From assembly GCF_039541795.1 (NCBI RefSeq), contig NZ_BAABGX010000002.1, positions 682,001 through 746,000 of the forward strand: a DNA stretch of 64,000 bases, in the 5' to 3' direction. The notes below the pieces were generated by a model that had not been told where the DNA came from, did no database searches, and saw only the letters and a program-made list of their open reading frames with translations. Positions 51,581 to 59,863 of this stretch are shown one piece after another; the first letter of the stretch is position 1; each line of letters begins with the position of its first letter. The DNA comes from Nibribacter koreensis. GTDB lineage: Bacteria; Bacteroidota; Bacteroidia; Cytophagales; Hymenobacteraceae. The translations under genes were made by a program, and so were the position numbers.

Positions 51581-52108
51581 TTATATATTGCGTTGCATAT
51601 ACAAATCCCGCTGCACGTCTTGGCCCAGGACAAAGGTCAGTTCACCGGCTTCGGCAAAGCCGTATTTCTGGTAGAACCGGATGGCACGCTCGTTGCTTTC
51701 CCAAACCGTGAGCCAAACCACGTCATGCCCGTTTTCTTTAGCGCGGTCCAGGCTCATCTGCATTAAGGTGTCTCCCAGTCCTCTGCCCGTCCAGGCTTGC
51801 AACAAGTACAGCCGGCTTATCTGAAAAGGCTTCTCTCCTGAGATTTCTGCAGGCGCGGGTCCCGTATTCCATTTCACGTACGCCACCGCCTCGCCTTCTG
51901 CTTCTACCACCATGAAACCCGTTTTAGGGTCAAGTAGCTCTTCTGCCTGGATTTCTGGCGTATAAGCCGTGGGCCGGAAGGCTTCCATGTCCTCAGGGGT
52001 ATTGTAAGCGGCAAATGTCTCGTCAAAGGTGCGCCAGCCTAAGTCTGCCAGTAACGCGGCATCATCAAGAGTGGCTATTCTGAAGGTAAAGGGAGTGGAA
52101 GGAGTCAC
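51581..52108 (-). CDS. GNAT family N-acetyltransferase
   Basis: 175 aa. Acetyl-CoA-binding pattern ISRLYLLQAWTGRGLGDTLM (the Q/RxxGxG/A motif as WTGRGLG) near residue 105 and YQKYGFAEAGELTFVLG near the C-terminus. Substrate unknown. Convergent with the radical SAM gene. Confidence 0.9.
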   Translation of the reverse strand: MTPSTPFTFRIATLDDAALLADLGWRTFDETFAAYNTPEDMEAFRPTAYTPEIQAEELLDPKTGFMVVEAEGEAVAYVKWNTGPAPAEISGEKPFQISRLYLLQAWTGRGLGDTLMQMSLDRAKENGHDVVWLTVWESNERAIRFYQKYGFAEAGELTFVLGQDVQRDLYMQRNI

Positions 52109-52146
52109 GGGCTGGAATTCGTTTCCGCAAAGATACGTGCCGCGCC

Positions 52147-52184
52147 CGTTTTTGGCTTGTTTTGGTGAAATCAGGCCAAAAACA
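52147..52184. repeat. 38-bp palindromic repeat
   Basis: CGTTTTTGGCTTGTTTTGGT then GAAATCAGGCCAAAAACA; in the divergent gap between the GNAT and PaoA-like genes. Confidence 0.88.
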
Positions 52185-52316
52185 AAAGGACTCCACGGAT
52201 GAATGGCATCCTCTTGGGAAACGACCTATGTGCTTACATTAATTTAGACTGCTTCTAATCGCTCACCTACGTATTATTACTTTAGCAAACCTAACTAGTC
52301 ACTCAATTCCCTCTAT

Positions 52317-52970
52317 ATGGCATTTGACAACGATTCTCCCCACGCGCTCCCTACCGGGGAAGATGGGCAATGCCCCAATGAAGCCCGCCGAACCTTCCTG
52401 AAACAGTCCTCGCTTTTGACGGCCATGGCCCTGGCACCTACCGCCGCCATAAAAGCCGCCGAGTTGAAGCTGGAGGAGAAAGTGGCCGCCGCCTTTGAGC
52501 AGGTGAAAGTGACCCTGGACATCAACGGCAAAAAGCACAAGCTTTCTATTGAGCCCCGCACCACGCTCCTGGATTTACTGCGCGAGCAACTGCACCTGAC
52601 CGGCACCAAGAAAGGCTGTGACTACGGCCAATGCGGCGCTTGTACTGTCCACGTAGATGGCCAGCGGGTGAACTCCTGCCTGACCTTGGCGGTGATGCAG
52701 GACGGCAAGGAAATCACCACCATTGAGGGACTGGCCAACGGCGACAAACTACACCCCATGCAGGAGGCGTTCATCAAGCATGACGGTTTCCAGTGTGGGT
52801 ACTGCACGCCGGGTCAGATTATGAGCGCGGTGGCCTGCATCAAAGAAGGCCACGCCGATTCTGACGACGAGATACGGGAGTTCATGAGCGGCAACATCTG
52901 CCGGTGCGGGGCTTACCCCAACATTGTGAATGCCATCAAAGAAGTGAAGAATGGAGGGCAGCGCGTATGA
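52317..52970 (+). CDS. paoA: Aldehyde/xanthine oxidase [2Fe-2S] subunit with Tat signal (PaoA-like)
   Basis: 217 aa. A twin-arginine signal (ARRTFLKQSSLLTAMALAPT) precedes two [2Fe-2S] domains: KGCDYGQCGACTVHVDGQRV near residue 100 and FQCGYCTPGQIMS plus NICRCGAYPNI near 155-200. This layout equals E. coli PaoA (YagT), the small subunit of the periplasmic aldehyde oxidase. The stop overlaps the start of the next gene (ATGA), indicating translational coupling. Confidence 0.92.
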   Translation: MAFDNDSPHALPTGEDGQCPNEARRTFLKQSSLLTAMALAPTAAIKAAELKLEEKVAAAFEQVKVTLDINGKKHKLSIEPRTTLLDLLREQLHLTGTKKGCDYGQCGACTVHVDGQRVNSCLTLAVMQDGKEITTIEGLANGDKLHPMQEAFIKHDGFQCGYCTPGQIMSAVACIKEGHADSDDEIREFMSGNICRCGAYPNIVNAIKEVKNGGQRV

Positions 52971-53950
52971 TTCCGTTCCAATATATAAAGCCCAGCAAGG
53001 CGCAGGCGGCCATTGACACCGTCGCCAAAGACCAGACCGCCATGTTCATTGCCGGCGGCACCAACCTCATTGACCTCATGAAGCGCGGCGTCATGAATCC
53101 CGAGAAGCTGGTGGACATCAACAAACTGCCCCTGCGTAAGATTGAGAAAGAAGACGGCGGCACGCACATTGGGGCTTTGGCTTTGAACAGCGCCGTGGCC
53201 GAGGATAAGCTTATTCTGGAGAAACATCCGTTGTTGGCGCAGGCCTTGAACGCGGGTGCCTCGGCGCAGCTCAGGAACATGGCCACGGTAGGAGGCAATT
53301 TGATGCAACGCGTACGCTGTCCGTACTTTTATGACACGGCCATGCCGTGCAACAAGCGCGAGCCCGGCACCGGTTGCAGTGCCCTGGAAGGCTACAACCG
53401 TATGCATGCCATCTTCGGGCACAGTGACAAATGCATCGCCGTGAACCCCAGTGACATGAACGTGGCATTGGTCGCGCTGGACGCTACCGTCTTGGTCTCT
53501 GGCCCTAAAGGCGACAGAAAAATGCCGTTCATAGACTTTCACAGACTGCCCGGAGACACGCCGCATATTGACACCAACCTACAGAAAGGCGAGTTGATTA
53601 CGGCGGTGCAGATTCCGGAGAACCCTTACACCAAACACGTGCATTATTTGAAAGTGCGGGACCGCAATTCCTATGCCTTTGCACTGGTGTCGGCGGCGGC
53701 GGCCTTGGAGCTAAACGGTTCTACCATCAAATCAGCGAGGCTGGCGATGGGCGGCGTGGCACATAAACCTTGGCGCTTAACGGAAGCCGAGCAGTTTCTG
53801 GCCGGCAAACCCGCTACAGAAGCCACGTTCAAGCAAGCCGCTGAGGTGGCCATGCGCGGCGCGAAGGCTTTTGAGCACAATAAATTCAAATTAGAACTCG
53901 GGCCCAATACGCTTGTACAGGCTTTGAAAAACGCGGCCGGCGCCGTTTAA
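52967..53950 (+). CDS. paoB: Aldehyde oxidase FAD-binding subunit (PaoB-like)
   Basis: 327 aa. FAD-binding motif FIAGGTNLIDLMKRGVMNPE near residue 30 and TVGGNLMQR near 110, then an extra Cys-rich insert (RCPYFYDTAMPCNKREPGTG C) that carries a [4Fe-4S] cluster in PaoB-type enzymes. C-terminal CO dehydrogenase flavoprotein domain follows. No signal peptide, so exported bound to PaoA, as in E. coli. Start at the ATGA overlap with PaoA. Confidence 0.9.
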   Translation: MIPFQYIKPSKAQAAIDTVAKDQTAMFIAGGTNLIDLMKRGVMNPEKLVDINKLPLRKIEKEDGGTHIGALALNSAVAEDKLILEKHPLLAQALNAGASAQLRNMATVGGNLMQRVRCPYFYDTAMPCNKREPGTGCSALEGYNRMHAIFGHSDKCIAVNPSDMNVALVALDATVLVSGPKGDRKMPFIDFHRLPGDTPHIDTNLQKGELITAVQIPENPYTKHVHYLKVRDRNSYAFALVSAAAALELNGSTIKSARLAMGGVAHKPWRLTEAEQFLAGKPATEATFKQAAEVAMRGAKAFEHNKFKLELGPNTLVQALKNAAGAV

Positions 53951-53963
53951 CCCTCTCCTAGAT

Positions 53964-56213
53964 ATGAAAGATTTGTTCTTCCAAGATAACGTGGGCAAGC
54001 CCATGGACCGGGTAGATGGCCGCCTCAAAGTGACCGGTGCCGCCAAATACTCCGCTGAATACCAGTTACCCAACATGGCGCACGCCGTGCTGGTGGGCAG
54101 CACCGTGGCCAAAGGCCGCATCAAAAGCATTGACACCAAACGCGCCGAAAACGCACCCGGCGTGCTGGCGGTGTTGCATCATTTAAACGCACCCAAAGTG
54201 CCCGGCTATGTGCAGGCGTCACACCCCACAGAGCCCAAGCCGGTGGGTCAGCCTTTGCGCGTATTCTTTGACAACCAGGTTTACTTTAACGACCAGCCCA
54301 TTGCCGTGGTAGTGGCAGACACCTTGGAGCGCGCCCTATACGCGGCCAAACTGGTGAAGGCCCAATATGACGAAGAGAAACACGCCACGGATTTCAACAA
54401 GCAGGTAAAGGAAGCGGTTTTGCCCACCTCGGCGAAGCGCAACCCTAAGCACCCCTTGAATGACTACACCCGGGGCCAAGAAGGTGCTTATAAATCCGAG
54501 AACCTCAAAGTTGAAGGTGAATACGTGATTCCTACGGAGGTGCATCATCCTATGGAGCTACAAGCCATCATTGCGCATTGGGAAGCTGACAACAAGCTCA
54601 CGGTGTATGACAAAACCCAGGCGGTGGTGGGCACGCAAAATGCCTTCGCAAAAGACTGGGGAATCCCGGTGGAGAACGTGAAAGTGATTGCCACGTTTGT
54701 GGGCGGCGCCTTCGGGAATGGCTTGCATACCTGGCCCCATGAAACCGCCGCCATCATGGCCGCTAAAAAAGTAAACAGACCCGTCAAGCTGATGCTCACG
54801 CGAGAGCAGATGTTCACCATGGTGGGTTATCGGCCGCATGCCTGGCAGAAGGTGGGCATGAGCGCCACGCCGCAGGGTAAAATCACCGCCATTACGCATG
54901 AGGCCATCGGGCAGACGTCTTCGTATGAGGAGTTCACCGAGGCCACTCTACAGCAGACGCGCATGATGTACACCAGCCCCAACGTGACCACCCGCTACCG
55001 AATTCTGCCTCTTGACATCTCTACGCCCATTTGGATGCGCGGTCCCGGTGAGGCGACTGGTGCGTTTGCTCTGGAGTCTGCCATGGACGAGATGGCGCAC
55101 GTCCTGGGCATGGACCCGCTGGAATTCAGGTTGCTCAACCACACGGACAAAGACCCTGAGAAGAATCTGCCTTGGTCTACCAAATACCTGAAAGAAGCCA
55201 TGCAAATGGGCGCCGAGCGCATTGGCTGGAACAAGCGCCAACTCAAACCGGGCTCTGTTAAAAACGGCGAATGGCTGGTGGGCTACGGCATGGGCGTAGG
55301 CACCTTCGGGGCAAACCGCGGCAGAGCTGTGGTGCGCGCTACCTTGTACCCAGACAATAAACTGGTCTTGCAATGCGCCACCACGGATATCGGTCCAGGA
55401 ACAGGCACGGCCATGGTGCAGATTGCCTCCAAGAACTTGGGGATTCCGGCAGAGAACATCGTCTTTGAACTGGGGAGCTCCTTGTATCCGCCTTCGCCCA
55501 GTCAAGGCGGTTCTGCCACCGTGGCCAGTGTAGGCTCTGCGGTGCATGCGGCCTGCATGGCGCTTAAGAAGAAGTTGACTACTATGGTAGCCGGCAATGC
55601 AGACTCCAGCTTTAAAGGGGCAACGGTAGAAACACTCACATTCAAAGACGGCGCCCTTTCTGCCACTAATTCTCCTTCTACTCGCCTGAAGTATGGAGAC
55701 ATCTTAAAGCAACAAAAACTGACGGAACTGGAAGTCACCGAAGAATCTAAACCAGACCCAGAGGCGCGGCAGAAATACTCTATGTACTCGTTCTCGGTGC
55801 ATTTCGCCGAGGTGCAGGTACATCCAATGACGGGTCAGATTAAGGTAACCAAACTGGTTTCCTGCGCAGACGCAGGTACCATCATCAACCCGAAGACCGC
55901 GGGCAACCAGATGATTGGCGGCGCGGTGGGCGGCATCGGCATGGCCCTCACCGAAGGCACCGTCATGGACCACCGGTACGGCCGCTACGTGACCAAAGAT
56001 CTAGCGGATTACCACTTGCCGGTGCACGCAGACGCGCCTAACATTGAGGCCCTGTTCGTCAACAAGCCGGACCTCATCAACAACCCGAACGGCACTAAAG
56101 GCATAGGTGAGATTGCCACCATTGGCGTGGCCCCGGCCATTGCCAACGCCATCTTCAATGCCACGGGCAAGCGTATTAGAGAACTACCTATCACGCCAGA
56201 CAAGTTGATTTAA
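53964..56213 (+). CDS. paoC: Aldehyde oxidase molybdenum-cofactor subunit (PaoC-like)
   Basis: 749 aa. N-terminal aldehyde oxidase domain (KPMDRVDGRLKVTGAAKYSA) and large molybdopterin domain with FVGGAFGNGL near residue 250, RGPGEATGAFALESAMDE near 360, GGSATVASVGSAVHAAC near 520 and the catalytic Glu in GTKGIGEIATIGVAPA near the end. Oxidises aldehydes or aromatic aldehydes in the periplasm; exact substrate unknown. 13 nt after paoB. The PaoD-type maturation factor is not visible next to it. Confidence 0.92.
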   Translation: MKDLFFQDNVGKPMDRVDGRLKVTGAAKYSAEYQLPNMAHAVLVGSTVAKGRIKSIDTKRAENAPGVLAVLHHLNAPKVPGYVQASHPTEPKPVGQPLRVFFDNQVYFNDQPIAVVVADTLERALYAAKLVKAQYDEEKHATDFNKQVKEAVLPTSAKRNPKHPLNDYTRGQEGAYKSENLKVEGEYVIPTEVHHPMELQAIIAHWEADNKLTVYDKTQAVVGTQNAFAKDWGIPVENVKVIATFVGGAFGNGLHTWPHETAAIMAAKKVNRPVKLMLTREQMFTMVGYRPHAWQKVGMSATPQGKITAITHEAIGQTSSYEEFTEATLQQTRMMYTSPNVTTRYRILPLDISTPIWMRGPGEATGAFALESAMDEMAHVLGMDPLEFRLLNHTDKDPEKNLPWSTKYLKEAMQMGAERIGWNKRQLKPGSVKNGEWLVGYGMGVGTFGANRGRAVVRATLYPDNKLVLQCATTDIGPGTGTAMVQIASKNLGIPAENIVFELGSSLYPPSPSQGGSATVASVGSAVHAACMALKKKLTTMVAGNADSSFKGATVETLTFKDGALSATNSPSTRLKYGDILKQQKLTELEVTEESKPDPEARQKYSMYSFSVHFAEVQVHPMTGQIKVTKLVSCADAGTIINPKTAGNQMIGGAVGGIGMALTEGTVMDHRYGRYVTKDLADYHLPVHADAPNIEALFVNKPDLINNPNGTKGIGEIATIGVAPAIANAIFNATGKRIRELPITPDKLI

Positions 56214-56230
56214 CTATAGGTTATTCAAGA

Positions 56231-56267
56231 GAAAAGCCGCTCTACCTTTTTGGAAGAGCGGCTTTTC
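56231..56267 (+). terminator. Terminator of the PaoABC operon, T-tract from a 38-bp repeat
   Basis: GAAAAGCCGCTCT/AGAGCGGCTTTTC 13-bp stem; the following GTTTTTGG belongs to the repeat at 56267-56304. Confidence 0.88.
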
Positions 56268-56304
56268 GTTTTTGGCTTGTTTTCTGGAAAAAAGGCTAAA
56301 AACA
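56267..56304 (+). repeat. 38-bp palindromic repeat
   Basis: CGTTTTTGGCTTGTTTTCTG then GAAAAAAGGCTAAAAACA; continuous with the preceding hairpin. Confidence 0.9.
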
Positions 56305-56317
56305 ACATAACTGCCCG

Positions 56318-56520
56318 CCGTTGTTGGTGTTCTCACCAACGGCTCATAACTGCTAGCCAAGGACCTATCCTCTATAGCGCGGATGCCATTTCCGTGACTC
56401 ATTGCCGTGCGCTTCCGTGGGCTGTTCCTGAGAAGGTTCTTTCTTCCGGTGCCCTTATGCCGTTTTGTTTCATTGTCTCCGCCAAGCGCTCACGGCCGCG
56501 GGGCCCCGTCTTCCCCCCTC
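56318..56520 (+). repeat. Dispersed module, copy 2 (similar to 29510-29690 on the other strand)
   Basis: CGTTGTTGGTGTTCTCACCA near 56318, TTCTTTCTTCCGGT near 56438, then AAGCGCTCACGGCCGCGGGG followed by CCCCGTC near 56484-56510. Same order of blocks as copy 1. Confidence 0.65.
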
Positions 56521-56651
56521 GCGCTGTACCAGCTTGCCTCCTTTGCATGGCTACTTCCTTGCTTCTTTAACTAATATTGCTTTGCCGTTACTGCCGTCCT
56601 GCCAGAGGCGGCAACCTGCTTAGGCGACTCGTCAGAAAGACTGGAATAGGT

Positions 56652-56744
56652 GCGTTTGGTAAAGGCCTTTGCCAAACGCAGACTCCCCCTTGAGGGTTGC
56701 CCAAACGAGAGTTTGAGGCACCGAGCGCAGCTCTAAGGGGGGTG
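56652..56744. repeat. Nested palindromes
   Basis: GCGTTTGGTAAAGGCCTTTG then CCAAACGC (56652-56679) is a near-perfect palindrome; CCCCCTT (56684-56690) later pairs with AAGGGGG around 56737-56744, enclosing a second small stem CTCGTTTGGG/CAAACGAGAG-type. Resembles shrunken mobile-unit remains; no gene. Confidence 0.6.
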
Positions 56745-56814
56745 TTTACACTAGCCGGCAAATTAACCAGCAATTGATAATCAGCAATTGACAATCAACA
56801 ATCAGCAATAAAAG

Positions 56815-56852
56815 TGTTTTTAGCCTCTTTCCTAGAAAACAGGCTAAAAACG
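56815..56852. repeat. 38-bp palindromic repeat with compensatory change
   Basis: TGTTTTTAGCCTCTTTCCTA then GAAAACAGGCTAAAAACG; GGCC to AGCC in the left arm matched by GGCT in the right arm. Confidence 0.9.
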
Positions 56853-56967
56853 AAAATTAACTAATAGTGGATGTACCTGATTCATACCTTAACAGTCCCA
56901 TAACATTCTGCCTATGCTTTTAACAATAGCATAATTTGGCCTTAATCTTCAGGTAAAGGGCTCCCTC

Positions 56968-56975
56968 TACTTTTG
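56968..56975 (+). promoter_or_regulatory. -7 promoter box of the TonB receptor operon
   Basis: TACTTTTG, 25 nt before the ATG. No -33 TTTG at 19-20 nt; the nearest is about 30 nt upstream (56935). Confidence 0.45.
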
Positions 56976-57000
56976 CATCGAGACTAATCATCAAGATGTC

Positions 57001-59817
57001 ATGAGAACTTTTCTACTCACCCTCCTCCTTATCAACACCGCCTGGGTGGCCTACGGGCAACAAGGCACCCTCACCGGAAAAGTAAAAGACGGCAAGACCG
57101 GCGAAGGACTGATTGGCGCCGTGGTTTCTGTGACGGGCTCCAGCGTGGCCACGCCAACTGACTATGAAGGCAATTTCACTCTTCCCTTAAAACCCGGCAC
57201 ATATAGCATCACCGCTACCTATGTTTCTTACACGCCTTTCACGCAGGGCAATGTCACCATCACGGCCGGCCAAACCACATCTCTCAACCTCAACCTAACC
57301 GAAGACTCCAAAAGCCTGCAAGAAGTAACGGTAGTAGCCGAGCGCCAGACCAACACCGACATCTCCCTCATCAAAGACTTAAAGCAGAGTGAAGTAGTGG
57401 TGAGCGGTATGTCCAGTGAGCAGATTGTCAAGGCGCAGGACCGGGACGCTGCTGAGGCCGTGAAGAGAATCCCAGGCGTCACCATCCAGGACAACCGCTT
57501 TATTATAGTAAGAGGTTTGAGCGAGCGCTACAATTCTGTTTTGCTAAACAATGCGCTCACACCCAGCTCTGAAGTGGACGTAAGAGCCTTTTCCTTTGAT
57601 GTCCTGCCCACCAGCGTCATAGACAGGATTCTGGTCTATAAGTCGCCGGCCCCCGAATTACCCGGTGATTTTGCTGGTGGGGCTATCAAAGTCAGCACCA
57701 AGAATACCGTGGGTGAGAACAGCACCAGTTTCAACTTCGCGACGTCTTTTAGACAGGGCACCACCTTCCAGGATTTCTACACAGACAAAGCCAGCAACTT
57801 AGATATGTGGGGCTTGGGAAGCAAAGACAGAAGCCTACCTAGCGGCCTCCCGTCTACCAACAAATTCCAGGCCCTGGACTATGCAACCAAAGCGCAATAC
57901 GGTCAGCAATTAGGTTTACGCAACGTGTGGACCCCTACCAATACCACGGCCACTCCAGACCTACGCTTTAACCTGGGATTGAACAGATTGCTAGACATTG
58001 CTGATTTCAGGCTGTCCAGCATCTCAGCCCTTACTTATTCTAATACGCGTCTGAATCAGAACATCTCGCGCTGGGATTACCAAGAGGCAAGAGATGGTGA
58101 AGCCGTTGAAGTCAATTGGGCTTATCAAGATGATGTTTCCAGCAACACGGTGCGCCTGGGGGCTTTGCAGAACTTCTCGCTTAGGCTCAATGAGAACAAC
58201 AAGATTGAGTTCCGAAACCTGTTCAATCAGATTGGCATCAACGAGGCTACCGTGCGAGAAGGCCTGAACATGGAAACGGGCACCACGCAAGAGGAACGGA
58301 ACTATGCCCTTCGCTATGAGACTAGGACCATTTACACCGGCCAGTTGCAAGGCACGCACACCACAGACAATCAACTCAACACCTACACCTGGACCACGGG
58401 CTTCAACTTCTTGAACCGCCAGGAGCCAGACTTGAGACGGGTAAGAACGCAACGCGATGCCGGTTCTGAAGGCCCGTACAAAGTGCAGATTTCTACCAAC
58501 TCCACGCCCTATGACGCCGGCCGGTTCTACTCTAACTTGGATGAGACAGCCTTCATCGCCGAAGGCCAGTTCCAACACCTGTTCCAAGCCACCGACTCAG
58601 CAGACCTGGAGACGGCACCCAAGTTTAAAGCCGGGTTTTATGTAGAGCGCAAAGACCGTGGCTTTAATGCCCGCACCTTAACCTACAAACGCAACACCGG
58701 CATCAATGGCGGTCGTACGGAAGATGCCATCTTGAACCTGCCCTTAGACCAAATCTTCGCACCTGAGAACCTCAACACGTCTACCGGTCTTCTTTTTGAT
58801 GAGAGCACGTCAATTGCCGATAGATATGACGCTTCCAACACGCTGGGCGCTGGATACGTGGCCTTGTCCAAGACGTTTTTTGAGAAGGTTAATTTCTACG
58901 GAGGAGTACGCGCCGAATACAACATTAGAGAGGTAAAGACGGCAGACCAGGCTGGTCCTTCTAATGTAGACCAACGCAAGCTGTACATCCTGCCTTCCAT
59001 CAACACGGCCTACAACTTCAGCCCTCGGTCACTGGTACGCTTAGCTTATGGTATGACAGTGAACAGACCCGAGTTTAGAGAGCAGGCCCGCTTCAGCTTC
59101 TATGACTTCAATGAAAACGCTTCGGTGCGCGGGAATCCTAATTTGAAAACCGCCACGGTTCATAACCTGGACATGCGCTATGAGTTCTACCCTACTCCTA
59201 ATGAGTTGCTATCTGTAGGTGTCTTTTACAAGCACTTTATTGACCCCATTGAAACCCGCATTGAAACCGGCGCTGGCCGAAACCTCACCTTCTCTAACGG
59301 TGACTTCGCGAACAGCCTAGGCGTAGAGGTAGAAGCCAGAAAATCTTTCCAGGAACTGTCGGGCAATCGCTTCATCCAAGGCCACTCCTTAGTATTGAAC
59401 GCCTCTGTGATTCACAGCGAAGTAAATCTAGGCGATATGGCCACGCAGGCCGAGCGCAAACGGCCGCTCATGGGGCAGTCGCCTTACATCATCAACACTG
59501 GTTTGTATTACCAGAACGACGAGACCGGCTGGCAGTATTCGCTCCTCTATAATGTGCTAGGCGAACGCGTGTATCGAGTGGGCAATGACGAGAACCCTTC
59601 CATCTATGAGATGCCCCGTCACGTGCTGGACTTCACGTTGACCAAGAATTTTAAAAGCGGATTACAACTGAAGGCCGGCGTGCAGGACCTACTCAACCAG
59701 AAATTCAAGTTTGTGGAGGACACAGACCAGGACGGAAAGGTGGAGAGCACCGACCTTACCTCCAGAAGTTACACCCGGGGCATGTACAGCACCATCGGCT
59801 TAGGCTACACTTTCTAA
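57001..59817 (+). CDS. TonB-dependent receptor with carboxypeptidase-regulatory domain
   Basis: 938 aa outer-membrane barrel. Signal peptide ending WVAYGQ, then a CarboxypepD_reg-like domain (GTLTGKVKDGKTGEGLIGAV, residues about 22-110), the plug (VKRIPGVTIQDNRFIIVRGL; VLLNNALTPSSEVDVRAFSF) and the barrel ending MYSTIGLGYTF with terminal Phe. The variation RGLSERYNSVLLNN is typical of a TonB receptor group paired with beta-helix lipoproteins, as here. Substrate unknown; no SusD-like gene follows, so probably not a glycan SusCD pair. Confidence 0.9.
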   Translation: MRTFLLTLLLINTAWVAYGQQGTLTGKVKDGKTGEGLIGAVVSVTGSSVATPTDYEGNFTLPLKPGTYSITATYVSYTPFTQGNVTITAGQTTSLNLNLTEDSKSLQEVTVVAERQTNTDISLIKDLKQSEVVVSGMSSEQIVKAQDRDAAEAVKRIPGVTIQDNRFIIVRGLSERYNSVLLNNALTPSSEVDVRAFSFDVLPTSVIDRILVYKSPAPELPGDFAGGAIKVSTKNTVGENSTSFNFATSFRQGTTFQDFYTDKASNLDMWGLGSKDRSLPSGLPSTNKFQALDYATKAQYGQQLGLRNVWTPTNTTATPDLRFNLGLNRLLDIADFRLSSISALTYSNTRLNQNISRWDYQEARDGEAVEVNWAYQDDVSSNTVRLGALQNFSLRLNENNKIEFRNLFNQIGINEATVREGLNMETGTTQEERNYALRYETRTIYTGQLQGTHTTDNQLNTYTWTTGFNFLNRQEPDLRRVRTQRDAGSEGPYKVQISTNSTPYDAGRFYSNLDETAFIAEGQFQHLFQATDSADLETAPKFKAGFYVERKDRGFNARTLTYKRNTGINGGRTEDAILNLPLDQIFAPENLNTSTGLLFDESTSIADRYDASNTLGAGYVALSKTFFEKVNFYGGVRAEYNIREVKTADQAGPSNVDQRKLYILPSINTAYNFSPRSLVRLAYGMTVNRPEFREQARFSFYDFNENASVRGNPNLKTATVHNLDMRYEFYPTPNELLSVGVFYKHFIDPIETRIETGAGRNLTFSNGDFANSLGVEVEARKSFQELSGNRFIQGHSLVLNASVIHSEVNLGDMATQAERKRPLMGQSPYIINTGLYYQNDETGWQYSLLYNVLGERVYRVGNDENPSIYEMPRHVLDFTLTKNFKSGLQLKAGVQDLLNQKFKFVEDTDQDGKVESTDLTSRSYTRGMYSTIGLGYTF

Positions 59818-59863
59818 TCTATATAAAACCACTTACCCACCCTATTTACTTAAAACCAGAATT

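Larger units (their letters stand above)
56214..57000. other. 787-nt repeat-rich gap
   Basis: Terminator (56231), two 38-bp palindromes (56267, 56815), dispersed module copy 2 (56318-56520), nested palindromes (56652-56744) and a promoter box before the TonB receptor gene. No convincing gene; the longest open frame reads through the shared module. Confidence 0.75.

Noticed and set aside
53964..56213. Xanthine dehydrogenase as the function of the three-subunit oxidase
   Set aside because: The Tat signal on the small subunit and the Cys-rich insert in the FAD subunit fit periplasmic PaoABC aldehyde oxidase better than cytosolic xanthine dehydrogenase.
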